Notes: generated by a model not told the origin, from the letters alone. 27,306 nucleotides of DNA from Zhenpiania hominis (GCF_014333425.1 NZ_JACRYT010000030.1:1-27306); one strand, 5' to 3'. Positions 1 to 7,712 are shown, counted from the first letter of the stretch. Translations and numbers: made by a program.

Positions 1-1
1 G

Positions 2-79
2 GACAGACTTCGAATTCATATCAAAATCAACGATGCGAAGCATTATCAGATCGACCAAACAGTTAGACAGCACAATTAA
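2..79 (+). CDS. Possible C-terminal end of a gene cut by the window edge
   Basis: An open frame enters from the left edge and stops at a TAA at 77-79. The 25 visible residues (DRLRIHIKIND, then AKHYQIDQTVRQHN) read like the tail of a protein, with charged residues alternating with hydrophobic ones. No family can be named from so little. It could equally be chance, since a 75-base open frame is common. Confidence 0.2.
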   Translation, partial: DRLRIHIKINDAKHYQIDQTVRQHN

Positions 80-297
80 GAAAAAATAGCACATATCGAT
101 GCAAAACACAAAAGCTTGCCAACCCAGTATTTCCAAGGGATAACAAGTTTTTTTATCTAATTAACTGTCAAAGATGGGATTTTACCCCAGTGATAAAGGT
201 TTGTCAATTTGTATTACCAAAAATGGTACTTTCAGGTCATTGATGATAATGCAACAGTGCGTTTGATTCGATATAGTAGAAGTTAAGGTGATTTTAT
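80..297. other. AT-rich leader region upstream of the XRE gene, with a possible gene-tail remnant
   Basis: No complete gene is visible. A plus-strand frame ending at the TAA at 284-286 reads YFQVIDDNATVRLIRYSRS just before its stop and looks protein-like. It has upstream stops and no start, so it may be the decayed tail of an older gene. The ribosome binding site of the next gene, AAGGTGA, is at 285-291. I could not find a convincing promoter. Confidence 0.3.
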
Positions 298-645
298 ATG
301 ATAGCAGATCGCATTAAGGAATTGCGGGAGCAGAACAGGTTTACGCAGGTTTCTCTGGCGAAAAAGCTGGGCCTTTCCCGCTCAGCCATCAATGCCTGGG
401 AGATGGGCGTCAGTATCCCTTCTACGCAGTATCTTGTCGAACTCGCCAGGCTGTTTAAAGTATCCACCGATTATCTTCTGGGAATTGACACCCGGGAAAC
501 AGTCGACATTTCTCTTCTGAAAAATGAGGAAAAAGAAGTAATTTACGCGCTGATCGAGTACTTTCATAAGTCGGGAAACGCGTTTAAGATGTTGGAGCGA
601 CTTGGCTATGTGCCTTTTGACGATGAGGCGCTCGAATCGCTGTAA
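298..645 (+). CDS. XRE-family helix-turn-helix transcriptional regulator
   Basis: This 115-residue protein is a small DNA-binding regulator. Residues 3-60 form a Cro/C1-type HTH domain: IKELREQNRFTQ, then LAKKLGLSRSAINAWEMG, then IPSTQYLVELARLFKVSTDYLLG. This matches the usual five-helix layout with the recognition helix around SRSAINAWE. The C-terminal 50 residues are short and acidic and show no known effector domain. The start at ATG 298 follows AAGGTGA at the right distance. It stands alone, convergent with the Rpn remnant and separated from it by a hairpin at 681-706. Its target is unknown. Such stand-alone regulators are common in mobile or defence-rich DNA, and the decayed genes on both sides fit that, but no partner gene is visible. 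Confidence 0.85.
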   Translation: MIADRIKELREQNRFTQVSLAKKLGLSRSAINAWEMGVSIPSTQYLVELARLFKVSTDYLLGIDTRETVDISLLKNEEKEVIYALIEYFHKSGNAFKMLERLGYVPFDDEALESL

Positions 646-680
646 GCATACAGAAAAAAACAAAACGAACTTCCATTATA

Positions 681-706
681 AAAGAACCCTTTTCAGAGTC
701 CTTTTT
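681..706. terminator. Bidirectional intrinsic terminator between the XRE gene and the Rpn remnant
   Basis: AAAAGAACCC and GAGTCCTTTT form a 10-bp stem in RNA (two G-U pairs) with a 6-nt loop. A and T runs on the two sides allow termination in either direction. It lies just after the stops of the convergent genes ending at 645 and 713. Confidence 0.65.
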
Positions 707-712
707 CGGTGT

Positions 713-1519
713 TTAAAGCTTTTCAATTTCCTCAAGCGCCAGTCCTGTAAGTTCCATAATCTCTTCCAGCGGCATTTTTTTCTGTTTCAGTTTTCGCGCC
801 AGTTCCGTCCGTTCTTCGCTGCGGCCCTGTGCAATGCCTCTTTCCATGCCTTCCGCAATGCCTCTGGTTCGGCCTTTCTCCAGACCCTCCGCAAGACCCT
901 CTTCTTTCGCCGTCCGCATGCGAATCGCCTGATCCATCTGGTACATCTCCTTGGACATCCGGTACGCAAACAGCCGGTCATCTTCACTGACCTTCTTCAG
1001 TTCTTCATCCGCCATGGCGATCACTTCATCTCCTTTCCCCACCAGCTTCTCTACATAGGCTTCTTTCTCCGGATCTCCGGTGCAGCTCAGGTACGCGCTC
1101 AGCGCTTCCAACGGACTCATTTCCTCCGCTTCCTTTTCTTGCCACCGGTATTTCCCCAGTTCCAGTACATGCAGTTGTGCCAGTTCGCTCAGATCGTATC
1201 CTGTCTCCCGGCTCTTCATCACAAAGCAGCTGTGAGCCGGTTCGCTGTCCGGAAAGTATCGATCCCGCAGGATCACAATTACGATACTTTTTTTCAGTTT
1301 ACCATAGTCCTCTCCCTTTTCCAAGCCCCGCACGACCAGTTTACTCAGGTAGTACAGAAAGCGATTCATCAGTTCCCGGGTCGTTCCAATCTGCATCTCG
1401 ATGTCGATCTGCTCTCCCCGGCTCCGGATTTTAGCTGGTGATTGCTTTTCTAAAGATCGGTTTGATGGCTCACCAGTGAAGCACAGAAAAAGGACTCTTT
1501 CGTGAGCCCTTTTCTGCAA
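713..1519 (-). pseudogene. N-terminally truncated Rpn/YhgA-like PD-(D/E)XK nuclease (putative transposase family)
   Basis: The readable part matches the C-terminal two thirds of the Rpn family of recombination-promoting nucleases. The nuclease-core strand IDIEMQIG is followed by MNRFLYYLSKLVVRGLEKG, a helical region, and the family's typical tail of glycine/arginine-rich repeats (EGLAEGLEKGRTRGIAEGME) ending EEIEKL. Full members are normally near 300 residues and begin with a segment carrying the first catalytic Asp. Here that segment is missing. The frame can be opened to a TTG at 1519, but this reads through a terminator-like hairpin (1489-1514) and gives an unrelated N-terminus. No ribosome binding site supports any start. 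Homology seems to begin near residue 34 (about 1420). I infer a decayed gene, truncated at its 5' end, possibly by recombination with a second copy (see 1486-1595). Confidence 0.7.
1486..1515 (-). terminator. Hairpin terminator downstream of fhs (and of the Rpn 3'-end relic)
   Basis: On the minus strand AAAAGGGCTC and GAGTCCTTTT pair over 10 bp with one G-U pair and a 6-nt loop, followed by more T residues. It is the first strong hairpin after the fhs stop codon at 1596. It resembles the hairpin at 681-706. Confidence 0.6.
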
Positions 1520-1595
1520 TCAAAATATTTTCAATTTCCTCCGCTTTCTGCACAATCCGGTTGCCCGGCTGCGACTTCCAAAGCTGCGGAATCCT
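1516..1595 (-). pseudogene. Relic of a second Rpn gene 3' end
   Basis: Reading leftward after the fhs stop, the sequence encodes QKAEEIENIL, which resembles the EEIEKL end of the Rpn remnant. TTTCAATTTCCTC (plus strand) occurs at 721-733 and again at 1529-1541. In both places it sits the same number of bases from a similar terminator hairpin. The stop codon of this copy is lost. I infer a duplicated, degraded 3' end of the same gene family. Confidence 0.45.
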
Positions 1596-3272
1596 CTAAA
1601 ACAATCCTGTAATTTTCCCTGTCTTATCCACATCAATTTTTTCCGCGGCCGGAACCTTCGGAAGTCCCGGCATGGTCATAATATCGCCGGTCAGCGCTAC
1701 GATGAATCCGGCCCCCGCGGAAACTTTCAGGTTCCGTACGGTTAAGGTAAAGCCCCGAGGCGCGCCCAGCAGAGTCTGGTCATCGGAAAAGCTGTACTGA
1801 GTCTTCGCGACGCAGATCGGAAGATCTCCAAATCCCAGCTTTTCAAGCTGCGCCAGCTGCTTTCTCGCTGCCGGCAGAATAGCCACATCATCCGCGCGAT
1901 AGATTTTCGTCGCGATGGCGCGGATTTTTTCTTCGATGGACAGATCCAGTCCGTAAGCCTGCGTAAAGGAGTTCGGTTCTTCGCAGAGACGCACGACTTC
2001 TTCCGCCAGCGCGACGCCGCCTTCTCCGCCCTTGCCCCAGACTTCGCTCAGGGCCACGTTAACTCCCAGCTCTTTACATTTATTTTCCACCAGCGCGAGC
2101 TCAGCTTCTGTATCGGTCGGGAAACGGTTGATAGCCACAACTGCTGGCAATCCGTAAACCTTTGTAATGTTTTCCACATGCTGCAGCAGATTTGGAAGTC
2201 CCTTTTCCAGAGCCTCCAGATTTTCTTGTCCTAACTCTCCTTTTGCGACGCCGCCATGATGTTTGAGGGCGCGAACCGTCGCCACAATAACAACCGCGGA
2301 AGGCTTAATACCTGCCATGCGGCATTTAATATCCAGGAATTTTTCCGCGCCCAGATCCGCGCCAAATCCTGCTTCTGTTACCACATAATCCGCCATTTTC
2401 ATCGCCATCCGGGTCGCCATGATGGAATTACAGCCGTGGGCGATGTTGGCAAACGGGCCGCCGTGAATGAAGGCGGGTGTATGCTCCAGAGTCTGCACCA
2501 GGTTCGGCTTCAGCGCGTCTTTCAGCAGAGCGGCCAGAGCGCCCTGGGCTTTCAGCTGTCCCGCTGTAACCGGCTGGTCGTCATAAGTATATCCCACAAT
2601 AATTCTGGAAACCCGTTCTTTCAGATCTTCAATATCACTGGCCAGGCAGAGAATCGCCATGATTTCACTGGCAACGGTGATATCAAATCCGTCTTCCCTC
2701 GGAGTTCCGTTTGGTTTTCCTCCCAGACCGTCCACAACAAAGCGAAGCTGGCGGTCATTCATGTCCACACAGCGTTTCCAGGTGATCTTCCGCGGATCGA
2801 TCCCGAGAGAATTTCCCTGTTGAATATGGTTGTCCAGCATAGCGGCAAGCAGGTTGTTGGCCGCTCCGATCGCATGCATATCGCCGGTAAAATGCAGATT
2901 GATATCCTCCATCGGCACCACCTGCGCGTAACCGCCTCCCGCCGCGCCGCCTTTAATTCCGAATACCGGACCGAGAGAAGGCTCTCTCAGGGCTACCAGA
3001 ACACGTTTATCGATTCTTTTCAGCGCGTCTGCAAGGCCGACTGTCGTTGTCGTCTTTCCTTCTCCTGCCGGAGTCGGTGAAATGGCCGTCACCAGAATTA
3101 CTTTTCCGTCCGGAGCATCCTTCTTTTCTTCTAAAAGATTATAATCCACCTTTGCTTTATAATTTCCATAAAGTTCAATGTACTTTTCATCCAGGCCCGC
3201 TGATTTAGCAATCTCCCGGATATCTTTCATCTCTGTTTCCTGCGCAATCTGAATGTCGCTTTTCACTTCCAT
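1596..3272 (-). CDS. fhs: Formate--tetrahydrofolate ligase
   Basis: This cytoplasmic enzyme joins formate to tetrahydrofolate using ATP, giving 10-formyl-THF for purine synthesis and one-carbon metabolism. At 558 residues it has the usual family length. Visible landmarks are the ATP-binding loop [19 protein letters not shown] segment at residues 65-78, the signature [19 protein letters not shown] near 97-115, [14 protein letters not shown] in the middle, and the typical end GKITGLF. The ATG at 3272 follows AAAAAGGAGA (about 3279-3289). It is a single-gene transcript with its own promoter (3415-3443), a ZTP riboswitch and an attenuator in the leader, and a terminator at 1486-1515. The riboswitch ties expression to the purine intermediate Z nucleotides (ZMP/ZTP), which build up when 10-formyl-THF is short. 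The TAG stop is followed in frame by the Rpn relic; this looks accidental. Confidence 0.97.
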   Translation of the reverse strand: MEVKSDIQIAQETEMKDIREIAKSAGLDEKYIELYGNYKAKVDYNLLEEKKDAPDGKVILVTAISPTPAGEGKTTTTVGLADALKRIDKRVLVALREPSLGPVFGIKGGAAGGGYAQVVPMEDINLHFTGDMHAIGAANNLLAAMLDNHIQQGNSLGIDPRKITWKRCVDMNDRQLRFVVDGLGGKPNGTPREDGFDITVASEIMAILCLASDIEDLKERVSRIIVGYTYDDQPVTAGQLKAQGALAALLKDALKPNLVQTLEHTPAFIHGGPFANIAHGCNSIMATRMAMKMADYVVTEAGFGADLGAEKFLDIKCRMAGIKPSAVVIVATVRALKHHGGVAKGELGQENLEALEKGLPNLLQHVENITKVYGLPAVVAINRFPTDTEAELALVENKCKELGVNVALSEVWGKGGEGGVALAEEVVRLCEEPNSFTQAYGLDLSIEEKIRAIATKIYRADDVAILPAARKQLAQLEKLGFGDLPICVAKTQYSFSDDQTLLGAPRGFTLTVRNLKVSAGAGFIVALTGDIMTMPGLPKVPAAEKIDVDKTGKITGLF

Positions 3273-3311
3273 ATTTCGCTCTCCTTTTTCTAATGTTTCT
3301 TTTCAAAATGC

Positions 3312-3345
3312 AAAAAAGCCTGACTGTCCGGACAAATGCCCAGAC
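3312..3345 (-). terminator. Riboswitch-controlled attenuator upstream of fhs
   Basis: On the minus strand GTCTGG (3340-3345) can pair with the GTCAGGC segment at 3318-3324 around an inner TGTCC/GGACA stem, followed by six T residues (3312-3317). The 5' arm overlaps the CCGTC that the aptamer needs for its pseudoknot. Ligand binding should therefore block the terminator and switch fhs on. Confidence 0.7.
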
Positions 3346-3409
3346 GGCCGGCTCGCTTCCATTATACTTCATGTGGTCAATTCCACTTTTATCCGTCAGT
3401 CGTATAACA
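3338..3409 (-). promoter_or_regulatory. ZTP (pfl-motif) riboswitch aptamer
   Basis: The minus-strand leader of fhs has the conserved parts of the ZTP riboswitch in order. The outer stem is TTATAC with GTATAA. Then come GACTGACGG, a small hairpin GTGG/CCAC (3373-3386), TGGAAGCGAGCC, and the 3' signature CCGTCTGGGC. The pseudoknot strand GACGG (3393-3397) is an exact complement of CCGTC (3343-3347); as I recall, most family members have a GGCGG/CCGCC-like version, so this would be a compensatory change. The aptamer family is known to sense ZMP/ZTP and to sit in front of fhs and purine genes. Confidence 0.88.
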
Positions 3410-3414
3410 GTTTA

Positions 3415-3443
3415 ATGATACCATTCCTGTTTTTTTTAATCAA
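3415..3443 (-). promoter_or_regulatory. Sigma-A-type promoter of fhs
   Basis: On the minus strand TTGATT (3438-3443) and TATCAT (3415-3420) are separated by 17 bases. Transcription would begin just before the riboswitch outer stem. Confidence 0.65.
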
Positions 3444-3560
3444 GAACTTTATCCCAATTCGACAGGATCTTTCCTGCCTCCCACGCCCCTCCCTCGCGGC
3501 TTTTTTGTAAATTCCATGTTTAAGAACTAGTGTTCAAATTTCAACGTAAAAAAAGTTTGA

Positions 3561-4103
3561 TTACAATATGTTATTCAATTTTATCTTCAAATCTCCATCA
3601 TAAATCCCAACCGAAATTTCATCAGAAAACGAATAGGCGCTGACATCATCTTTATCGAACTCATATACCATCACTTGATTTTTGTCAGGATCTACGATCC
3701 AATATTCTTTTACTCCTGACATCCGGTATTTGAATAATTTTGTAAAATAGTCCATCTTCCTACTGCTCGGCGATACAATCTCAATCACCCAGTCAGGCGC
3801 TCCGTTGCAACCACGGTCATCCAGTTTAGATTCGTCACAGATAACGCTAATATCTGGCTCTACATAAGTTCGGTCGTCTTCGTTGAGAAAGACTGCAAAT
3901 GGAGCCGGGTATATTTTACAATTCCCATTCTTATTACGAATAAAATTCCCAATTTCCAAATGCAAAAACGATACCAACTCTTGATGCTTTCTTCCAGGTG
4001 GAGTCATCATATACATCTCGCCGTCAATTAACTCAGCCCGTGTTCCATCCGACAAAGCATAAATATCATCAACGGTATATAATTTTTCCTTCGGTAATGC
4101 CAT
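3561..4103 (-). CDS. Uma2-family (DUF820) PD-(D/E)XK nuclease-fold protein
   Basis: This 180-residue protein belongs to the Uma2 family, whose members have a restriction-endonuclease fold but mostly unknown targets. The family layout is clear: an N-terminal TVDDIYAL and RAELIDGEMYMMTPPG segment, the acidic strand YVEPDISVI (Glu82, Asp84), WVIEIVSPSS (Glu108) and the helix TKLFKYRMSGVKEYWIVDP carrying a lysine at 122. Together these provide the D/E-x(n)-D-E-x-x pattern of a metal-dependent nuclease. The ATG at 4103 follows GGAGGGAGGA. A promoter lies at 4128-4156. No partner gene adjoins it. Family members are abundant in cyanobacteria and scattered in Bacillota; a role in DNA processing or mobile DNA is only a guess. 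Confidence 0.88.
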   Translation of the reverse strand: MALPKEKLYTVDDIYALSDGTRAELIDGEMYMMTPPGRKHQELVSFLHLEIGNFIRNKNGNCKIYPAPFAVFLNEDDRTYVEPDISVICDESKLDDRGCNGAPDWVIEIVSPSSRKMDYFTKLFKYRMSGVKEYWIVDPDKNQVMVYEFDKDDVSAYSFSDEISVGIYDGDLKIKLNNIL

Positions 4104-4127
4104 AAATCCTCCCTCCTCTTTTCGAAA

Positions 4128-4156
4128 ATTATATCATGATAGCAATTACAAAACAA
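4128..4156 (-). promoter_or_regulatory. Promoter of the Uma2-type gene
   Basis: On the minus strand TTGTTT (4151-4156) and a perfect TATAAT (4128-4133) are 17 bases apart, about 25 bases before the start codon. The leader is short and contains the ribosome binding site. Confidence 0.65.
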
Positions 4157-4395
4157 TCCAGATCTTACATTGGAACTCATACATATGCCGAAACAATTAA
4201 ACCTCCTCCGATACTTAACATGATTATATCCCTATTTTCTTTAATATCTTCCCCAACCTTTATAAACACATTCCTTTCTCCTTAGGATATGTAAATTTCA
4301 TGTTAATTCTAATATTTCCCTATACATTCATCATTTTTTTCTGCTAAAATAAAGTCATCTTAAGTTTATAATTTCAGTAAAGGGCATTACAGAGA
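4157..4395. other. AT-rich intergenic region before the SGNH-like gene
   Basis: No gene or strong repeat is visible. TAAAAT at 4345-4350 and TATAAT at 4367-4372 could be -10 elements for the plus-strand gene at 4396, but neither has a convincing -35 at 17 bases. No clear ribosome binding site precedes that gene beyond AAGGG at 4380-4384. Confidence 0.4.
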
Positions 4396-5478
4396 ATGAA
4401 GAAAAGAGAGATAAAAAAAGGTGTAGTGTTCTTATTGTGTGTAATTCTTGTTTTTATTTATATCAACATTATATTCTCCTTTCCTTCCGGAGAGGCGGCA
4501 GACGGGTCCAAGGAAAAGTGGAATACGTTCTATGCCATGGAAGAAGATACGCTGGATGCAGTTTATCTTGGAACCAGTTCCGTTGATCGTTACTGGATTT
4601 CCCCGCAGGCATGGAAGGAAACCGGAATGGCGGTTTATCCCTTCGCGATTTCCAGCATTTCCTCTGTGTTTCTTCAGCCTATGATGGAGGAGGTCCTAAA
4701 AACTCAGGACGTTCAGCTATTTATTATTGACATCCGAACCTTTACAAATGATGCCGACGACATCACCGATACACGCATGCGCCGGGTCACGGACAACATG
4801 AAGTGGTCCTCCACAAAGCTGGAGGCATTGGAAGAAGGGTTCGAGTACGCGTCTTATGGAAGTAATGATATTGACAGTGATGATTTATCCTGGTATATTC
4901 CTTTCCTTAAATATCACCAGAGGTGGAACGCGGATTTGAATCTTGACGATCTGATTTCCATTTATCCAACTACCGATTACGGAGGCTACGCGGCCTACCA
5001 GCCGAAGGTCTTTACTTCTGTGCCTCAAAAAAATCCCAATATGTCCACAAAGAAGATGGATCTGGAAGAAGAAAGCGCTTTGGAGCTGGCGGAGCTTCTG
5101 GAGTACTGCGACACATTAGACTGTCAGATTCTCTTTGTGGACGCGCCCTATGTTATGACAAAAGAACAGAGAGAAAAATCCAATACCATCGCTTCGGTTA
5201 TTAAAGACGCCGGATATCCTCTGCTGGAATTCAACACCGAAGAATACTATGAAAAGCTGGATCTGGATTTTTCCCGGGATTATTACGATAAAAGACATGT
5301 TAATTATCTGGGCGCGGTCAAATATACCCGGGTATTCAGCCGCTACCTGGAAAAAAACTATAATCTGGAAGAATATCAAAACGCGGAAGATCCGGATTAC
5401 TGGAGTACCGCCTATGACAAGCTGACTGATAAAATCCGGGAATCCGGACAGGAGCTTCTGTCTGCGAGCCGCAAGTAG
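4396..5478 (+). CDS. Membrane-anchored SGNH/GDSL-like protein (DltD/AlgX-type fold), probable envelope O-acylation or deacylation
   Basis: The 360-residue protein starts with a lysine-rich tip and one membrane segment (residues 9-29), so the rest should lie outside the membrane. It then has an SGNH-like core. VYLGTSSVDR (56-65) matches block I, with Ser61 as the likely nucleophile, and DKRHVNYLG (298-306) matches the C-terminal Asp-x-x-His block. ALELAELLEYCDTLDCQILFVDAP (partly shown) resembles the middle strand of DltD-like and AlgJ-like proteins. Relatives usually sit beside an MBOAT O-acyltransferase and act on polysaccharide or teichoic acid, but no MBOAT gene is near. The gene stands alone and ends at the shared terminator 5506-5545. 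The general fold is fairly clear; the substrate is unknown. Confidence 0.65.
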   Translation: MKKREIKKGVVFLLCVILVFIYINIIFSFPSGEAADGSKEKWNTFYAMEEDTLDAVYLGTSSVDRYWISPQAWKETGMAVYPFAISSISSVFLQPMMEEVLKTQDVQLFIIDIRTFTNDADDITDTRMRRVTDNMKWSSTKLEALEEGFEYASYGSNDIDSDDLSWYIPFLKYHQRWNADLNLDDLISIYPTTDYGGYAAYQPKVFTSVPQKNPNMSTKKMDLEEESALELAELLEYCDTLDCQILFVDAPYVMTKEQREKSNTIASVIKDAGYPLLEFNTEEYYEKLDLDFSRDYYDKRHVNYLGAVKYTRVFSRYLEKNYNLEEYQNAEDPDYWSTAYDKLTDKIRESGQELLSASRK

Positions 5479-5505
5479 GCCTCCCGCCGGAGGCGCAGCA
5501 AAGAA

Positions 5506-5545
5506 AAAAAGCCCTGTTTTCCACATAGGAAGACACGGGCTTTTT
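5506..5545. terminator. Bidirectional terminator between the SGNH-like gene and rnhB
   Basis: AAAAAGCCC and GGGCTTTTT, with an inner TGT/ACA, form a strong stem flanked by A and T runs. It serves the plus-strand gene ending at 5478 and the minus-strand rnhB ending at 5550. A small extra hairpin, GCCTCC/GGAGGC, lies at 5479-5494. Confidence 0.85.
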
Positions 5546-5549
5546 GGTT

Positions 5550-6206
5550 TTAGAGGTTTTTCAGAAAGGTTTTTCGGTGGATGGGGCATACTCCCCTAGT
5601 CCGCAGGCCTTCATAATGAGCTTTTGTCCCGTACCCTTTATTCTTTTCGAATCCATAGCCCGGATACTGAGCCGCGAATTCCACCATCATCCGATCCCGT
5701 GTAACCTTCGCCAAAATGGAAGCAGCGGCAATCGAAAGGCTTTTGCTGTCCCCTTTTATTACGTTTGTCTGGGGAATGGAGATATCCTCAATTGTCATAG
5801 CGTCAAACAGGATATGATCCAGCTTCATCCCCTTCGCCGCCAGTTTGCGAGAAGCCTCTGACACCGCCTGACGCATTGCTTCTCTGGCAGCCTGCAGAAT
5901 ATTGATCTCATCGATTTTTTCGTGATCCACAATCCCGATTCCCCAGGCCAGCGCAGTCTCTTTTATAATCGGATACATCGCTTCTCGTCTCTTTTCCGTC
6001 AGCTTTTTGGAATCATCGATCCCCGGCACATCAAAATCCCGGGGAAGCACAACTGCCGCCGCCACAACCGGACCTGCCAGCGGGCCCCTCCCCGCTTCAT
6101 CCACGCCCGCGATGCACGCCGCCTCTTCTCCGCAGATTTCTTTTTCAAACTGTTTCATTTCTTCAAGACGCTGCCGCTGAAATAGTTCCCGTTCTTTCTT
6201 ATTCAT
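5550..6206 (-). CDS. rnhB: Ribonuclease HII
   Basis: RNase HII cuts the RNA strand of RNA-DNA hybrids and removes single ribonucleotides misbuilt into DNA. The 218 residues match the family length. The four acidic catalytic residues are visible: Asp36 and Glu37 in [14 protein letters not shown], Asp135 in ILFDAM, and Asp153 in [21 protein letters not shown]. The N-terminal 25 residues form a short charged helix typical of the Bacillota enzymes. Its start codon overlaps the stop codon of rbgA (ATGA), so the two are translationally coupled. It is the last gene of the rplS-rbgA-rnhB group and ends at the terminator 5506-5545. Confidence 0.97.
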   Translation of the reverse strand: MNKKERELFQRQRLEEMKQFEKEICGEEAACIAGVDEAGRGPLAGPVVAAAVVLPRDFDVPGIDDSKKLTEKRREAMYPIIKETALAWGIGIVDHEKIDEINILQAAREAMRQAVSEASRKLAAKGMKLDHILFDAMTIEDISIPQTNVIKGDSKSLSIAAASILAKVTRDRMMVEFAAQYPGYGFEKNKGYGTKAHYEGLRTRGVCPIHRKTFLKNL

Positions 6207-7039
6207 TTGACTTTCTCCAACGTAATTTTTCCGATTTTTCCGGACCGGAACTCGTCCAGTACCACTCTCGCGATCCGCTCATAATCGATTTTTTTCCCCG
6301 GAAGGATGCATCCCCGTTTCCGCGCCGCGGCCTCCATCGTTTCCAACGGAGTCTGTGGCAGCTCTTCCAGCTTATACCGTTGCGCCAGAAGCTCCGGATA
6401 GTCCCTCTGAAGCAGAGAAATCAATTCCAGGGCCAAACTGGCCACATCCAGAATTTCGTCCTTGATAGAGCCACAGAAAGCCAGATTAAGGCCTACCTCG
6501 GGATCCTCAAATTTAGGCCACAGGATCCCCGGGGTATCCAAAAGCTGCATGTTGCCTGGAAGGCTGAGCCACTGCTTTCCCTTTGTCACTCCCGGCCGGT
6601 CTCCGGTCTGGGTGCTTTTTCTTCCAGTCAGACGGTTGATCAGAGAAGATTTCCCCACATTGGGAACGCCTACGATCATCAGGCGGTAAGGCTTTTTTCT
6701 CGCCTGTCCCCGGTTCTTTTCTTCCTGCAGATTTTCCAGCCGCTTCAGCAGCCGGACCGTTCCCTCCCCCGACATGCAATTTGTCGTCAGCGAAAGAAAT
6801 CCCTGCCGCTGAAACTCCTCGGCCCACGCTTTTGTTGCCTCATTGTCGGCAAGATCGCTCTTATTAAAAACCAAAATTCTTTTTTTTCCTTTTACTAGTT
6901 CATCAATGATAGGATTCCTGCTGGATCTGGGAATTCTGGCGTCGATTACTTCCAAAACCGCGTCTACCAGCTTTAAATTCTCCTGTATCAGTTCCCGGGT
7001 TTTTTTCATATGACCCGGATACCAGTTAATATGTTCCAT
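6203..7039 (-). CDS. rbgA: Ribosome biogenesis GTPase RbgA (YlqF), 50S assembly
   Basis: This is a circularly permuted GTPase needed for late maturation of the 50S subunit in Bacillota. The permutation is visible because the G4 motif NKSD (residues 59-62) precedes the P-loop GVPNVGKS (124-131), and DTPG (168-171) follows. The N-terminus [13 protein letters not shown] and the C-terminal KRGC...[27 protein letters not shown] are typical of YlqF. The length of 278 is normal. The ATG at 7039 follows an AGGAGAGGAAAAAGG stretch. It lies between rplS, 71 bases upstream across a terminator, and rnhB, which it overlaps by four bases. This order is conserved in Bacillota. Confidence 0.96.
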   Translation of the reverse strand: MEHINWYPGHMKKTRELIQENLKLVDAVLEVIDARIPRSSRNPIIDELVKGKKRILVFNKSDLADNEATKAWAEEFQRQGFLSLTTNCMSGEGTVRLLKRLENLQEEKNRGQARKKPYRLMIVGVPNVGKSSLINRLTGRKSTQTGDRPGVTKGKQWLSLPGNMQLLDTPGILWPKFEDPEVGLNLAFCGSIKDEILDVASLALELISLLQRDYPELLAQRYKLEELPQTPLETMEAAARKRGCILPGKKIDYERIARVVLDEFRSGKIGKITLEKVK

Positions 7040-7064
7040 CCTTTTTCCTCTCCTCAGCCGCTAA

Positions 7065-7094
7065 GACAAAAAGAGGAACCTTTTGGGTTCCTCT
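7065..7094 (-). terminator. Intrinsic terminator after rplS
   Basis: On the minus strand AGAGGAACC and GGTTCCTCT form a perfect 9-bp stem with a 5-nt loop, followed by TTTTTGTC. It sits between rplS and rbgA. Either it lets some transcripts pass, giving less rbgA-rnhB than L19, or rbgA has its own unseen promoter. Confidence 0.85.
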
Positions 7095-7110
7095 TGCCGC
7101 ATTCAAAAGA

Positions 7111-7605
7111 TTATTCTTCTGTCTTTTCCTCTGCCGCAGGCGCGTCTGCTTCCGCGGGTACTTCGGCTTCGGCTGCTGCCTTTTCAGCCTCAGCGGCTTT
7201 TGCCGCTGCTTCCGCGTCTGCCGCCGCCTTTGCTTCCGCGATTGCCGCCAGCTGTTCTTCGCTGTACTCCTTCGCCTTAATCTTAGCAGATTTACCAGTT
7301 CTTTCACGCATATAGTGAAGTTTTGCTCTTCTGACATCGCCTCTTCTCACAACTTCGATTTTTTCAACCAGTGGTGAATGAATCGGGAATGTCTTTTCAA
7401 CGCCTACGCCGGAAGCGATTCTTCTTACTGTGAAAGTTTCGCTGATTCCGCCGTTCTGCTTTTTCAGTACAAATCCTTCAAAAACCTGAATCCTCTCTCT
7501 GGATCCTTCTTTAATTTTAATGTGCACTCTTACAGTGTCTCCCACATTAAACGCAGGGATATCTGTCTTAAGGTAATCCTGTACAATTGACTGCATTACA
7601 TTCAT
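7111..7605 (-). CDS. rplS: 50S ribosomal protein L19 with an unusual Ala/Glu-rich C-terminal extension
   Basis: L19 sits at the 30S-50S interface. Residues 1-113 are a full normal L19: [86 protein letters not shown]. Residues 114-164 are an added tail rich in Ala, Glu and Lys (repeats such as [18 protein letters not shown]), acidic and likely helical then disordered. L19 is normally about 115-120 residues, so the tail is an addition. I start the gene at ATG 7605 rather than at the longer frame start at 7629. The GGAAGGAGG ribosome binding site lies inside the first codons of the longer frame, at the right distance from 7605. The promoter is at 7684-7712. Confidence 0.95.
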   Translation of the reverse strand: MNVMQSIVQDYLKTDIPAFNVGDTVRVHIKIKEGSRERIQVFEGFVLKKQNGGISETFTVRRIASGVGVEKTFPIHSPLVEKIEVVRRGDVRRAKLHYMRERTGKSAKIKAKEYSEEQLAAIAEAKAAADAEAAAKAAEAEKAAAEAEVPAEADAPAAEEKTEE

Positions 7606-7621
7606 TGCTTGTTTCCTCCTT

Positions 7622-7677
7622 CCCTCCAAGACGTTCGTGGTGCCTTTCCCGCATCCAGAGGACCGCCCGTAATAACA
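7622..7677 (-). promoter_or_regulatory. Possible L19 leader RNA
   Basis: The minus-strand leader of rplS contains GGGCGGTCC, GGATGCGGG and GGCACCACGAA, a layout that recalls the ribosomal-protein L19 leader found in Bacillota. It sits between the promoter and the ribosome binding site. I matched it from memory and by position only, and the pairing is not fully clear. Confidence 0.45.
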
Positions 7678-7683
7678 TCAAAC

Positions 7684-7712
7684 ATTTTAGCATGGAAGGA
7701 CGTTTAATGCAA
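7684..7712 (-). promoter_or_regulatory. Sigma-A-type promoter of rplS
   Basis: On the minus strand TTGCAT (7707-7712) and TAAAAT (7684-7689) are exactly 17 bases apart. Confidence 0.75.

Noticed and set aside
602..1441. Long plus-strand open frame opposite the Rpn remnant
   Set aside because: It is antisense to a recognisable gene family, has no ribosome binding site and its translation is rich in Phe, Arg and His, as expected for a shadow frame.
1516..1598. Read-through of the fhs TAG stop (pyrrolysine or C-terminal extension)
   Set aside because: The in-frame continuation is protein-like, but it matches the end of the Rpn gene and runs into a terminator hairpin. FHS proteins normally end at this point (GKITGLF).
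2256..3080. Plus-strand open frame of 274 codons inside fhs
   Set aside because: It lies wholly antisense to the well-conserved fhs gene and has no recognisable motif.
5479..5494. Small GCCTCC/GGAGGC hairpin after the SGNH-like gene
   Set aside because: No T run follows. The stronger hairpin at 5506-5545 is the terminator, so this is noted only as an extra stem.
7606..7629. Start of rplS at ATG 7629
   Set aside because: The ribosome binding site would then lie inside the coding sequence, and L19 proteins begin at the later start.
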